Source: Alcaligenes aquatilis
Lineage (GTDB): Bacteria > Pseudomonadota > Gammaproteobacteria > Burkholderiales > Burkholderiaceae_B
Reading direction: 5' to 3'
Assembly (NCBI RefSeq): GCF_003076515.1
Contig: NZ_CP022390.1
Span: 3,294,572 to 3,358,571, forward strand
Length of the DNA: 64,000 nt
The notes beneath the pieces were generated by a model. That model searched no databases and was not told where the DNA came from. It was given only the letters and a program-made list of their open reading frames with translations. Position 1 is the stretch's first letter. Each line of letters starts with the position of its first letter. Position numbers and translations under genes: made by a program. Positions 55,951 to 64,000 of this stretch are shown one piece after another.

Positions 55951-56841
55951 TTAGGCTGTTTTTTTCGACGCAGGCTCATCTTGCAGCAGCTTGTGCAAGT
56001 ATTGGCCATATTCGGTTTTTGCCAGGGCTTGGGCTTGTTGTTCCAGGTCTGAGCGACTAAGCCACCCTTGCCTGAAACCGATCTCTTCCAGGCAAGCGAT
56101 TTTCAAGCCTTGGCGATGTTCGATAGTACGAACAAAACTTCCCGCCTCTTGCAGGCTTTCGTGCGTACCTGTGTCCAGCCAGGCAAAGCCTCGGCCTAAC
56201 AAGCTGACATGCAAGCTGTTTTGCTGCAGGTAGACATTGTTGACGTCCGTGATTTCCAGTTCGCCCCGTGCAGAAGGGCGTACTTGCCGTGCAATATCAA
56301 CGACCGAGTTATCGTAAAAGTACAAACCCGTTACCGCGAAGTTTGACTTGGGCTGCTGGGGTTTCTCTTCAATTGAAATTGCTTTGGCCTGTGGATCGAA
56401 CTCGACCACTCCGAAACGCTCGGGATCACTGACTTGATAGCCAAAAATAGTGGCGCCCTGCTCACGCTGGGCTGCTTCTTTCAGCATCTGGCTGAAACCA
56501 TAGCCGTAAAAAATATTGTCCCCCAGGATCAGGCTGACGCGATCAGACCCAATAAAGTCGGCACCAATCAGAAAGGCTTGAGCCAGGCCGTCGGGGGAGG
56601 GTTGCTCTGCATAGCTAAGCTGGACACCGAATTTGCTGCCATCACCTAGCAAGGTGCGAAAGCTGGGCAGGTCGGTGGGGGTAGAAATAATCAGGATTTC
56701 CCGTATGCCCGCCAACATCAGCACGGACAAGGGATAGTAGATCATGGGCTTGTCGTAGATAGGCAATAGCTGTTTGGAAACACCCAGAGTAATAGGGTGC
56801 AAGCGGGTTCCAGACCCACCAGCGAGAATAATGCCTTTCAT
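55951..56841 (-). CDS. rmlA: Glucose-1-phosphate thymidylyltransferase
   Basis: A 296-residue nucleotidyltransferase making dTDP-glucose. Nucleotide-binding [25 protein letters not shown] at the N-terminus (positions 7-31) and [10 protein letters not shown] are diagnostic. The ATG at 56841 lies inside the end of rmlB with a 4-base overlap, so rmlB and rmlA are coupled. Confidence 0.96.
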   Translation of the reverse strand: MKGIILAGGSGTRLHPITLGVSKQLLPIYDKPMIYYPLSVLMLAGIREILIISTPTDLPSFRTLLGDGSKFGVQLSYAEQPSPDGLAQAFLIGADFIGSDRVSLILGDNIFYGYGFSQMLKEAAQREQGATIFGYQVSDPERFGVVEFDPQAKAISIEEKPQQPKSNFAVTGLYFYDNSVVDIARQVRPSARGELEITDVNNVYLQQNSLHVSLLGRGFAWLDTGTHESLQEAGSFVRTIEHRQGLKIACLEEIGFRQGWLSRSDLEQQAQALAKTEYGQYLHKLLQDEPASKKTA

Positions 56842-57905
56842 GATTCTGTCTGACCTAAGCGATGGAGCTGATAACGGCCGTTCAGGATGCGCTCCCACCA
56901 GCCTGAATTGTCTAAATACCATTGGACGGTTTTGCGTAAACCTGTCTCAAAGGTTTCCTGCGGTTTCCAGCCGAGTTCCCGCTCGATTTTACCGGCGTCG
57001 ATAGCGTAGCGTTGATCATGCCCAGGTCGGTCCTGGACGAAGGTGATCAAGTCGGCGTAGTGTTGCAGGCCCTTGGGCTTTTCCGGGGCTAACTCTTCAA
57101 GCAAGGCGCAGATCTGCTGCACCACATAAATATTTTCTTGCTCGTTATGGCCACCGATATTGTAGGTTTCTCCTACTTGGCCTTTTTCCAGCACCGTTAA
57201 GAGCGCGCGGACATGGTCTTCCACGTAGAGCCAATCCCGGATCTGTTTACCTTCTCCGTAGACGGGCAGAGCCTGTGCTTTAAGTGCATTCAGGATCATG
57301 TGTGGAATCAGCTTCTCGGGGAAGTGATAGGGACCGTAGTTGTTGGAACAGTTACTGATCACAGTAGGCAGGCCATAACTACGTTGCCAAGCTCTGACTA
57401 GGTGGTCCGAGCTGGCTTTGCTGGCGGAGTAAGGTGAGCTGGGAGCGTAGGGCATCGTTTCTACAAACAGACCTTTTGTATTGTGCAGGTCGCCATAGAC
57501 CTCGTCAGTCGAGATGTGGTGAAAGCGGAAGCGCGATTTTTTGGGCTCCGGCAGTTCATTCCAATAGTGGCGGGCGCACTCCAAAAGAGTGCTGGTGCCA
57601 ACGATATTGGTTTGTATAAATGCGGCGGGGCCATCCAGAGAGCGATCAACATGGGACTCAGCAGCTAGATGCATGATGGCGTCTGGCTGAAATTTCTGCA
57701 GCAAGGCTTGGATAGCCGCAGCATCTTGAATGTCATGCTGAGCGAACTGATACCGTGGGTCGTTCTGAACGGCTGCCAGGGACTCCAGATTGCCTGCGTA
57801 CGTCAGCTTGTCGACATTAAGAACATGGTGCTCTGTGGCCTGGATCAGGTGACGGACCAATGCTGAGCCAATAAAGCCGGCGCCACCGGTAACGAGAATA
57901 TGCAT
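56838..57905 (-). CDS. rmlB: dTDP-glucose 4,6-dehydratase
   Basis: A 355-residue extended SDR. NAD site [14 protein letters not shown] at the N-terminus, [11 protein letters not shown], catalytic [12 protein letters not shown] and the C-terminal [16 protein letters not shown] match the family. It converts dTDP-glucose to the 4-keto-6-deoxy sugar used by RmlC. Confidence 0.97.
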   Translation of the reverse strand: MHILVTGGAGFIGSALVRHLIQATEHHVLNVDKLTYAGNLESLAAVQNDPRYQFAQHDIQDAAAIQALLQKFQPDAIMHLAAESHVDRSLDGPAAFIQTNIVGTSTLLECARHYWNELPEPKKSRFRFHHISTDEVYGDLHNTKGLFVETMPYAPSSPYSASKASSDHLVRAWQRSYGLPTVISNCSNNYGPYHFPEKLIPHMILNALKAQALPVYGEGKQIRDWLYVEDHVRALLTVLEKGQVGETYNIGGHNEQENIYVVQQICALLEELAPEKPKGLQHYADLITFVQDRPGHDQRYAIDAGKIERELGWKPQETFETGLRKTVQWYLDNSGWWERILNGRYQLHRLGQTES

Positions 57906-57931
57906 GACGATAAAGTAGCGTTCCGTAAGGC

Positions 57932-59176
57932 TTAGCGATAACGTTTAGCCAGAATTAAAAGGGCAAGGCAGTCTACGATAACCCGGCTGGTCCAAGCAAT
58001 TGCGGCGCCCAGCAAGCCAAAGTGGGAAATCAAGACATAGAGTAAAGCTATATATGGCAGGATCTCGGCTAAGTGTACATAGGCGGTAATGTGAGCGTGT
58101 CCCTTGGCTTGAATAACCGTGTACGGGATCTGGGCGATGGCATTGAAAAAGAAGCCCACCAGCAAAATCTGTAGCAGGGGTACCGATTGTTCAACGTAGG
58201 CCTCACCCAGCCAAAGCAGGATAATCCACTTTGCTTCAATGATGCCCACCAGGCTGATCAGCCCACAGACTCCCAACAGCAAGAGATACGTCAGACGAGT
58301 TTCTTGGCGAGCATCTTTCTGTGCGCTGATCAAAGGGAAGATTACTCGGACCACAGCACCCGGAATATTCAATAAACGTGTAATGGCTTCTGCGGGCGCC
58401 GTATAGAAGCTGACGGTAGTTGCGCCGTTCAGGTTGGATAGCAGGAAGCGATCAAAATACACCATTAATGGGCTGATCACGTTGCTGACTGTCAGCCAGC
58501 CGCCAAAGCGTAGCAAACCATGGGCCTGTTGTCTGTCCCAGTGCCACAGACCTTTGCGAAGAGAAGTGGGCAGTGCCCAGAAATAGGCCAATATGCAGGT
58601 AATCAGACGTCCGACGAACAGGCCCAATACGGCAAAGCTTAGGTTGGCCTGATACAGGATGGCCAGCAACGGCAGTATCGCAAGCAGCAGGCCGCTGATG
58701 GTGCGCTGAATATTGACCTGCTTGAAGTCGGACAAGCCTTCGAGATATGACAGCCAGACTGCTTGCAAAAGCAGGAATGGCAGGCTAAGCGCCATTAGTC
58801 GAAAGGCGAACAGGCTGTCGGCGCGAAGGTCTGGGCTGATGTTGAGCCATTGCACCAGCAAGGGGCTGAATAGGAGGACCAGGGCTGCAGCGACACCGCT
58901 ACTGAGCAGGATCAGCAAGGTAGCGGTGCCCAGAATGGACTGGATTTGTTGAGTTTGCTTGTCTGCCATGGCAATGGCTCTGATCAAAGCGCGGCTGATC
59001 CCCAAGTCAAACATGCTGGCATAGCCAATCAAGGCAAAGAGCAGGGTGTAAATACCAAAAGGTTCCAGGCCCAAAATGCGTGCCATCATGCCCATAGAGG
59101 GTAAGAAGGCGAACATGAGCACCATATAGGAGCTCAGGTTCCAGAATGAATTACCTAATAGTTTTTTGGCAGACAT
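57932..59176 (-). CDS. O-antigen/polysaccharide flippase (Wzx-like)
   Basis: A 414-residue membrane protein with about 12 helices. The N-terminus [61 protein letters not shown] pattern (residues about 4-64) is typical of polysaccharide_synt/Wzx proteins. It moves lipid-linked repeat units across the inner membrane. It sits between the ligase-like gene and rmlB on the minus strand. Confidence 0.87.
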   Translation of the reverse strand: MSAKKLLGNSFWNLSSYMVLMFAFLPSMGMMARILGLEPFGIYTLLFALIGYASMFDLGISRALIRAIAMADKQTQQIQSILGTATLLILLSSGVAAALVLLFSPLLVQWLNISPDLRADSLFAFRLMALSLPFLLLQAVWLSYLEGLSDFKQVNIQRTISGLLLAILPLLAILYQANLSFAVLGLFVGRLITCILAYFWALPTSLRKGLWHWDRQQAHGLLRFGGWLTVSNVISPLMVYFDRFLLSNLNGATTVSFYTAPAEAITRLLNIPGAVVRVIFPLISAQKDARQETRLTYLLLLGVCGLISLVGIIEAKWIILLWLGEAYVEQSVPLLQILLVGFFFNAIAQIPYTVIQAKGHAHITAYVHLAEILPYIALLYVLISHFGLLGAAIAWTSRVIVDCLALLILAKRYR

Positions 59177-59179
59177 AGC

Positions 59180-60445
59180 CTAAGGCTCAGACCGCAGTTT
59201 GGCTTGATTGGGGTAAATTTGGCTCCAGAACAATGCGACGCTGATCAGTAGGAACAAAAGCGTATTGTTGCGTTCCATCATGTTCTGGGTCAGGTTCGCT
59301 AGTGTGTATATGGTAATAACGGTACTGCCACAGACCGCATAAGCGCGAATATGTGGTTCAGCAGCATGCACGCGGCGAATAAAACCGTAAAAACAGTACA
59401 GCAGAAGAGAGACCTGCAGTAGCAGTCCTGCCAGCCCTAAATCTACCCAGGTTTCAATGTAGTTGTTATGCGAATTGGCCAAGTTCAGGACTACGGCATC
59501 AGCTTGTCCGGCCTTGACCAGTTCGGTGAGTGCCTGCTCGTGCTGTTGATAGGACCAGCCAGAGAGGGGGCGTTCTTGGATCAGCCTCCAGTTGGCTTGC
59601 CAGATCGCAAACCTGGCACCGATGGACGTGTTGGAGTTGCCAGCCTCAAACTGCTCGATATCGTGCTGTGCCAGAGCGATGCGTGATTGGATCGTATCGG
59701 TTTGCCAGAGAATGCTGGCGCTTAGGGCGGCGGCCAGAGAAAGAATGGCTATGCCGCGTCGAAAATGTTGCTTGGGCAAGTAGGCGTAGGCAAGAATCCA
59801 AAGTACGGCAGGCAGAGCAATCCAGCCGCCACGGCTGCCGGCTAATAGTGACAGGATGAACCCTGCCAGGCAACCCAGGAGTGACACAATAAGGATAGGG
59901 ATAGAGCGTTGTGCTTGGCCAAGTTGGCTTAATAGCGCTGTCAGACAAAAGCAAGCCAGGCTAAGGGCGATATTGCCGAACTGGATGGCCCCGGTATAAC
60001 CATAGATCCGACCGTCATGCAGAGGGCCGCCATATTGGGCAGGAATGATCCATAAAGCAGACAAGCTGCCCAACGAAAAGCAAACCCAAATTGCATGGCT
60101 ATGCAGACGGCGAGAGCTGAGCATTAAAAAAATGGGGATCAGTAACAGATAGCGGCTAAGCAGATCCAGTTGATTACTGGGGTTCTGGTGTAGAAACCAA
60201 ATCAGAAGCCCATTGGCAAAGGTCAGGGCCAGTATCCAGTACAAGCCGCGACTGATGTTCTGGCTTTGCAAAGACTGGCTGGATTGTAAAGAGTTCAGAT
60301 ACCAGCACAGGGCCGTGACCAGAAGCAGAATTACCCCTGCCGAGTAAACATTGCGGGTGGAGAGCAGGCCGATGAAAAACAGGCTTAAGCCCAAGTGAGC
60401 GGCCGCATTAAATGAAAAAAGAGACTTGGATACGGGCTCGGACAT
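59180..60445 (-). CDS. O-antigen ligase/polymerase family protein (WaaL- or Wzy-like)
   Basis: A 421-residue protein with about 11-12 helices and a large periplasmic loop, the pattern of PF04932 members. GSRGGWIALPAVLWILAY and the loop segment SIGARFAIWQANWRLIQERPLSGW with NSHNNYIETWVDLGLAGLLLQ are typical. Ligase and polymerase cannot be told apart from sequence. The ATG at 60445 (MSEPVSKS) is preferred to longer frames. It ends four bases before wzx begins. Confidence 0.85.
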   Translation of the reverse strand: MSEPVSKSLFSFNAAAHLGLSLFFIGLLSTRNVYSAGVILLLVTALCWYLNSLQSSQSLQSQNISRGLYWILALTFANGLLIWFLHQNPSNQLDLLSRYLLLIPIFLMLSSRRLHSHAIWVCFSLGSLSALWIIPAQYGGPLHDGRIYGYTGAIQFGNIALSLACFCLTALLSQLGQAQRSIPILIVSLLGCLAGFILSLLAGSRGGWIALPAVLWILAYAYLPKQHFRRGIAILSLAAALSASILWQTDTIQSRIALAQHDIEQFEAGNSNTSIGARFAIWQANWRLIQERPLSGWSYQQHEQALTELVKAGQADAVVLNLANSHNNYIETWVDLGLAGLLLQVSLLLYCFYGFIRRVHAAEPHIRAYAVCGSTVITIYTLANLTQNMMERNNTLLFLLISVALFWSQIYPNQAKLRSEP

Positions 60446-60550
60446 AAAGGGGGCTGTCAGAAATTTGCAGGAGCAATAGTGAGTCAACAGACTTGGCCAG
60501 TAAGGTGACTTTATACAGTCAGTACGCCAAGTAAATCTGCCTGCGTCTGG

Positions 60551-60578
60551 TTGGGGCGACACAGGAGCGACGTATAAT
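60551..60578 (+). promoter_or_regulatory. Candidate promoter of the initiating transferase gene
   Basis: TTGGGG (60551-60556) and a perfect TATAAT (60573-60578) are separated by 16 bases, about 40 bases before the ATG at 60618. The minus-strand ligase gene starts 106 bases away in the opposite direction. Confidence 0.5.
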
Positions 60579-60617
60579 TGGCGCGTAAACGGTCTATTTT
60601 AGGTTATTAGTGCTTCG

Positions 60618-61892
60618 ATGAATCAAATAAAAATCAGGCGGTTTAAGCGTTTGCACGAGATACTCCTATTATCCGGGCCAAGCTCGTGGTTGATTGGATT
60701 CGCCGTGGTGGTGCTTGTCCCTGTTTTGTTGTTGTGGGGATGGGGGCCTTTGTGGAGCTTGGATAACGGGCAGCGTACCGCACTGATTCTGGTGATCGTG
60801 GCCTTCGTAGCTTGCAAGCTGTTGATTGATAAAAGCCAACAAGGCTATCCGGGAGCGCGTAGTGCCTGGCTGATTATTCCCACGGTGGGCGTGACCTATG
60901 CCCTTATTTACACCACCAGCTTTGTATTTCGTTACGACGCTTCGCGAGCCTTGTTGTTAAGCAGCAGTTTTCTGGCATTGGCATGGTTCTTGTTGGAGAG
61001 CGTGTTTACCAGTCGTTATCGGGTACTGAAATTGGCGATTGTTCCTGGGGGAGAGGCCGAAACCTTGCTGGACCTGCCAGGCCTGGATGGTCGCTTGCTG
61101 AAAAACTATGATCTTGCCGGGTATCGCTATGATGGGGTGGCGGCGGACTTTTCCTGTATTCAGCCTGATGCAGAACGTTTCTTGACACGTTGTGCGCTGG
61201 ACCGAGTGGCGGTCTATAACTCCAGACAGGTCTTTGAGTCGCTGACTGGGCGCGTCAAGATTGACCGTATGTCGGAAAACACGATTGGTTCTTTGCTACC
61301 GTCACGAGGCTACGAGATTGTGAAACTGATTGTTGACTATGCTATGGTCATTCTCAGTTCTGTGGTGGTGGTGCCGGTGTGCTTGTTGGCAATGCTGGCC
61401 ATTCGCCTGGAAAGTCCTGGCAAGGTCATTTATTCTCAGCAGCGAATTGGTTTAGGAAATCGTGAGTTCACTATTTACAAGCTGCGTAGCATGCGTTTTG
61501 ACCAGGATTGCGTGGTCGAGCAGTTCGCTGGGGAGGATGATCCGCGCATTACTCGTGTAGGCAAAATCATTCGTAAGTTACGCATTGATGAGCTGCCGCA
61601 GTTCTACAACGTGCTGCGAGGCGAGATGAGCTTGATTGGCCCTCGCCCAGAGCAACCTTCTTTTGTGCGGGAGTTCGACGAGAAGATCCCGTTTTATAGC
61701 TACCGTCATGTTGTGAAACCTGGTATTACCGGATGGGCACAAGTTCGTCAGGGTTATGTGGCCAATGAGGACGAGACACGCGTCAAGATCGAGCACGATT
61801 TTTACTACATCAAACACTGCTCGGTGATGCTGGATATTTATATCGTGTTTTTGACGGTGAAGACTATGCTTACTGGCTTTGGGGCGCGTTAG
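60618..61892 (+). CDS. Undecaprenyl-phosphate sugar-1-phosphate transferase (WbaP/EPS-type)
   Basis: A 424-residue polyisoprenyl-phosphate hexose-1-phosphate transferase that starts repeat-unit synthesis. N-terminal part has four or five helices and a CoA-binding-like segment; a further helix (VILSSVVVVPVCLLAMLAIRLES) leads to the catalytic domain with FTIYKLRSMR, LRIDELPQFYNVLRGEMSLIGPRPEQP and GITGWAQV. The sugar (glucose or galactose type, or N-acetylated) cannot be read. No good Shine-Dalgarno. Ends convergent with the next gene, overlapping by four bases. Confidence 0.88.
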   Translation: MNQIKIRRFKRLHEILLLSGPSSWLIGFAVVVLVPVLLLWGWGPLWSLDNGQRTALILVIVAFVACKLLIDKSQQGYPGARSAWLIIPTVGVTYALIYTTSFVFRYDASRALLLSSSFLALAWFLLESVFTSRYRVLKLAIVPGGEAETLLDLPGLDGRLLKNYDLAGYRYDGVAADFSCIQPDAERFLTRCALDRVAVYNSRQVFESLTGRVKIDRMSENTIGSLLPSRGYEIVKLIVDYAMVILSSVVVVPVCLLAMLAIRLESPGKVIYSQQRIGLGNREFTIYKLRSMRFDQDCVVEQFAGEDDPRITRVGKIIRKLRIDELPQFYNVLRGEMSLIGPRPEQPSFVREFDEKIPFYSYRHVVKPGITGWAQVRQGYVANEDETRVKIEHDFYYIKHCSVMLDIYIVFLTVKTMLTGFGAR

Positions 61893-62749
61893 TGCTTGCC
61901 CGCCCAAAGGCGTTTAACAGTATTGCGAACAGGGCGAGTTATGCTGGCCAATCCACTATAAGCGGTAAATATAAGGTAACCGACTTTACCATAACGCTTG
62001 CGTAGATAGGTACGCAAGCCGTTGCTATAGCATTGGCTACGAAAAGATGAGTCGCTGAAGGTGCCTCCCGCTTCATGAAAATAGCGTGCTGCTGGAATAT
62101 GGTAGGACATAATACCGATCTCCCTGGCGCGGAATTGCAGGTCAGTTTCTTCAAAATATAAAAAAAATTGTTCATCAAAACCACCCAGGGCGGTGTATTG
62201 CTCTCGGCCTATCAGTAGCAAGCTTCCTGATACGTGATCGACTTGTGTGGGGCTGGTGTATGCATCTCGGCTTTGCAATAAACGCCCCAAACCCAAAGCT
62301 TTCAAGAACAAGGTGTAGCAGTTTGGAAAACGTTCGAAGGAAAATTCCGGGCGCCCTCTTGCGTCTAGTGCTAATCCGCCAAGAATAGGTAGGGGTTTGT
62401 AAGGGTATGCGCTCAGGAACTGTTCAAATATGCTCAGTACGTTGGTCTGCAGGCGAGCATCCGGGTTGATTAGCAGGATGTAGGGGGCCTGAGTTTGAGC
62501 AACACCGATATTGCAGGCTTTGCCAAAGCCGTGGTTCTTGTTTGCTTGAATGATTTGGGCGTCAGGATGCTGCTCGGCAATTAGGCGGCAACTTTGGTCA
62601 GTAGACGCATTATCGACGATGGTGATGGAGTAGATGTGTGAAGAGCAGTGCTGCTTGATACTGTCAATAGTCTCGACAATTTTTTTGCTGCCGTTGTAAT
62701 TCACTAGGATGAAGTCGACCCACGGTAGTGGCTGCTCGACATGGCTCAT
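61889..62749 (-). CDS. Glycosyltransferase family 2 (rhamnosyltransferase-like)
   Basis: A 286-residue GT-A glycosyltransferase. VDFILVNYNGSKKIVETIDSI, SITIVDNASTDQSCRLI, LLINPDARLQTN (DxD-like) and SGSLLLIGREQYTALGGFDEQFFLYFEETDLQFRARE match WbbL/rhamnosyltransferase-type GT2 members. This fits the presence of rml genes. The ATG at 62749 (MSHVEQPLPW) is chosen; an upstream extension would overlap the next gene. Confidence 0.85.
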   Translation of the reverse strand: MSHVEQPLPWVDFILVNYNGSKKIVETIDSIKQHCSSHIYSITIVDNASTDQSCRLIAEQHPDAQIIQANKNHGFGKACNIGVAQTQAPYILLINPDARLQTNVLSIFEQFLSAYPYKPLPILGGLALDARGRPEFSFERFPNCYTLFLKALGLGRLLQSRDAYTSPTQVDHVSGSLLLIGREQYTALGGFDEQFFLYFEETDLQFRAREIGIMSYHIPAARYFHEAGGTFSDSSFRSQCYSNGLRTYLRKRYGKVGYLIFTAYSGLASITRPVRNTVKRLWAGKH

Positions 62750-62754
62750 GGTGT

Positions 62755-63510
62755 CTAGGCTCGTTTCAAAGCTGCTTTCACTACGTAGTGAAACATTAAG
62801 TAGATAGACTGCACAAAAGGTAACTTTAGATGGCGACGATAAATTTGCCACGTCCATTGTATGGATTTGACTTTGTTGCCCGATAAACTGCTAGCACTGA
62901 CACGATAGGCTGCCAGAACTTCCTGTAGTCCATGTGCTCCGCCTGCTTTACGAACCACTTCCAGCCACATTAGGTAGTCTTCATGGTGTACGGGTTGTTG
63001 ATATACCTTTCCTATTGCATGGCAATCATACATGCCAGTCAGGTTGCCTATCGCATTTCCTTTTAGAAGGCTTGTGTAGCTTAACCAATTAGGTGGAGTG
63101 GTTGTGCTTTGCCATTCCGGGACTTGATTGAAACGGTAATAGGCAGTCATGGAAACGGTAGCGCTATTCTCCCGCATAGCACTGATTTGTCGGCTGAGCT
63201 TGTCTGGAAGCCAAAGATCATCAGCATCTAAAAAAGCAATGTATTTGCCTTGTGCAGCAGCAATGCCTGCGTTGCGTGCTGCTGCGACTCCTTGGTTTCT
63301 GACTTGCCGGATGAGCTTGATTCTAGGGTCTTTCCGTGCCTGCTCTGCTGTATAGTCCGCCGTATTGTCACTGGATCCATCGTCAATGACCAACAACTCC
63401 CAATATGGGTAGTTTTGTAGGCGTACAGACGCCAGGGAGTGGGGGAGGGTATGGGTAGCATTAAAGGCTGGCATGATAATGCTGACCGTAGCTGGCTGGA
63501 TGGCGCTCAT
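62755..63510 (-). CDS. Glycosyltransferase family 2
   Basis: A 251-residue GT-A glycosyltransferase: VSIIMPAFNATHTLPHSLASV, LLVIDDGSSDNTADYTAEQA, RNAGIAAAQGKYIAFLDADDLWLPDKLSRQ (DADD motif) and the catalytic HHEDYLMWLEV. The ATG at 63510 matches the usual family start; longer frames exist to 63723 but are unlikely. It is upstream of the preceding gene on the minus strand with a five-base gap. Confidence 0.85.
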   Translation of the reverse strand: MSAIQPATVSIIMPAFNATHTLPHSLASVRLQNYPYWELLVIDDGSSDNTADYTAEQARKDPRIKLIRQVRNQGVAAARNAGIAAAQGKYIAFLDADDLWLPDKLSRQISAMRENSATVSMTAYYRFNQVPEWQSTTTPPNWLSYTSLLKGNAIGNLTGMYDCHAIGKVYQQPVHHEDYLMWLEVVRKAGGAHGLQEVLAAYRVSASSLSGNKVKSIQWTWQIYRRHLKLPFVQSIYLMFHYVVKAALKRA

Positions 63511-64000
63511 GGAGAGAGTGGCGCTAGTGTCGCGTATGAAAGAAATCGCTTGGTAGCTGTTTGTCAGGCAAGTTGCAAGGGAGGCGCTTGGCCCAAAGGT
63601 TTGTGTCTTAGCTTCGTGCATGCTTGATTTGGCCCGGTGCGGGGCCCAATGAGCAGCAAGGAAACGGCTAATTATTATAGTGGTTAACAACCTAAATTGT
63701 ATGAATTTGAGCTCAGCTCTCAAGAGGCCTAGAGCGTTGAGAGAAAGTTTTTTTGTTGCATAGTGGCTGTTCGCGGACCCAGGAAATCTATATGATTTCG
63801 AGAATGGCGGGGTTGGGAAAAAGAACTTGTGACTTGTTCGCCTGAATGAGAAAATGGCTACGTCGTTTAATTTGGGTTTTTAAAAAAAATTATTGCTGTC
63901 TGCGGTGATAATTTGATCGTGATTATTTTTATTTAACTAATCACCACTTTTGCAGCCGCTCGGTTTTATTTTGTTTGAAAAAATAGACTCAGGGTAAGTG
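63511..64000. other. Right-edge region without a supported gene
   Basis: The last 490 bases are AT-rich, with the final 200 especially so, and hold no convincing coding region on either strand. Upstream regulatory DNA of the polysaccharide locus is the simplest reading; no JUMPstart/ops core (GGCGGTAGCGTG) was found. Confidence 0.4.

Noticed and set aside
63724-64000. Start of another gene at the right edge
   Set aside because: No frame of useful length or codon character was visible on either strand.

Overview
The window looks like chromosomal DNA of a betaproteobacterium of the Burkholderiales, most likely Alcaligenaceae (Alcaligenes or a close relative). Several things point there: three-part TctCBA transport and Bug-type periplasmic receptors, the order hemA-prfA-prmC-grxD-ubiX, a complete F1Fo ATP synthase operon beginning with atpI, and an E. 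coli-like respiratory formate dehydrogenase with its selenocysteine machinery. No insertion sequence, prophage, CRISPR array or rRNA gene was seen. All assignments come from reading the sequence; no database search was run.

Layout. 1-3.5 kb: the start of an exported protein behind a Fur-like site, then a small catabolic cluster (Bug receptor, glutathione transferase-like protein, class II aldolase, XRE-cupin regulator). 3.6-12.8 kb, all on the minus strand: a compact selenium/formate module, fdoG(UGA)-fdoH-fdoI-fdhE-selA-selB followed by selC (tRNA-Sec). The in-frame UGA of fdoG is followed directly by a readable bacterial SECIS hairpin. 13.0-14.7 kb: a globin-DUF1971 fusion and a Crp/Fnr-type regulator that share a near-identical dyad (TGAC-N4-GTCA). 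14.7-20.1 kb: a probable Fur-controlled uptake operon (NitT/TauT-like ABC transporter, CopD-like membrane protein, TonB-dependent receptor). 20.1-20.5 kb: a gene-free stretch with a very long nested palindrome and an 8-bp tandem repeat.

21.3-24.7 kb: nitrilase and MFS transporter genes, divergent from a LysR regulator. 24.7-31.1 kb: two-component system tctDE with tricarboxylate transporter tctCBA and an AbrB-family membrane protein. 31.2-35.9 kb: stress and housekeeping genes (PPOX-fold protein, Cu/Zn SOD, two divergent methyltransferases, a diguanylate cyclase). 36.0-45.1 kb: tRNA-Phe, hemA-prfA-prmC-grxD-ubiX, ttcA, folB, an M61 peptidase and an enoyl-CoA hydratase. 45.4-52.9 kb: atpIBEFHAGDC. 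53.1-63.5 kb: a surface polysaccharide (O-antigen) locus with rmlDC, rmlAB, a flippase, an O-antigen ligase/polymerase, an initiating sugar-phosphate transferase and three glycosyltransferases. One glycosyltransferase gene lies inverted between rmlA and rmlC and splits the rml set.

How the parts work together. Formate is oxidised at the periplasmic face by Sec/Mo-dependent FdoGHI and electrons enter the quinone pool. The same strand supplies the maturation factor (FdhE) and everything needed to decode UGA except SelD. The globin/regulator pair suggests a nitric oxide or low-oxygen response. The rml genes make dTDP-L-rhamnose for the glycosyltransferases of the polysaccharide locus. The most unusual items are the shared dyad of the globin and Crp/Fnr genes, the roughly 230-bp palindrome at 20.1-20.35 kb, a structured RNA candidate at 35.86-36.0 kb, and three unrelated short tandem repeats (8, 9 and 6 bp units) in gaps between genes.
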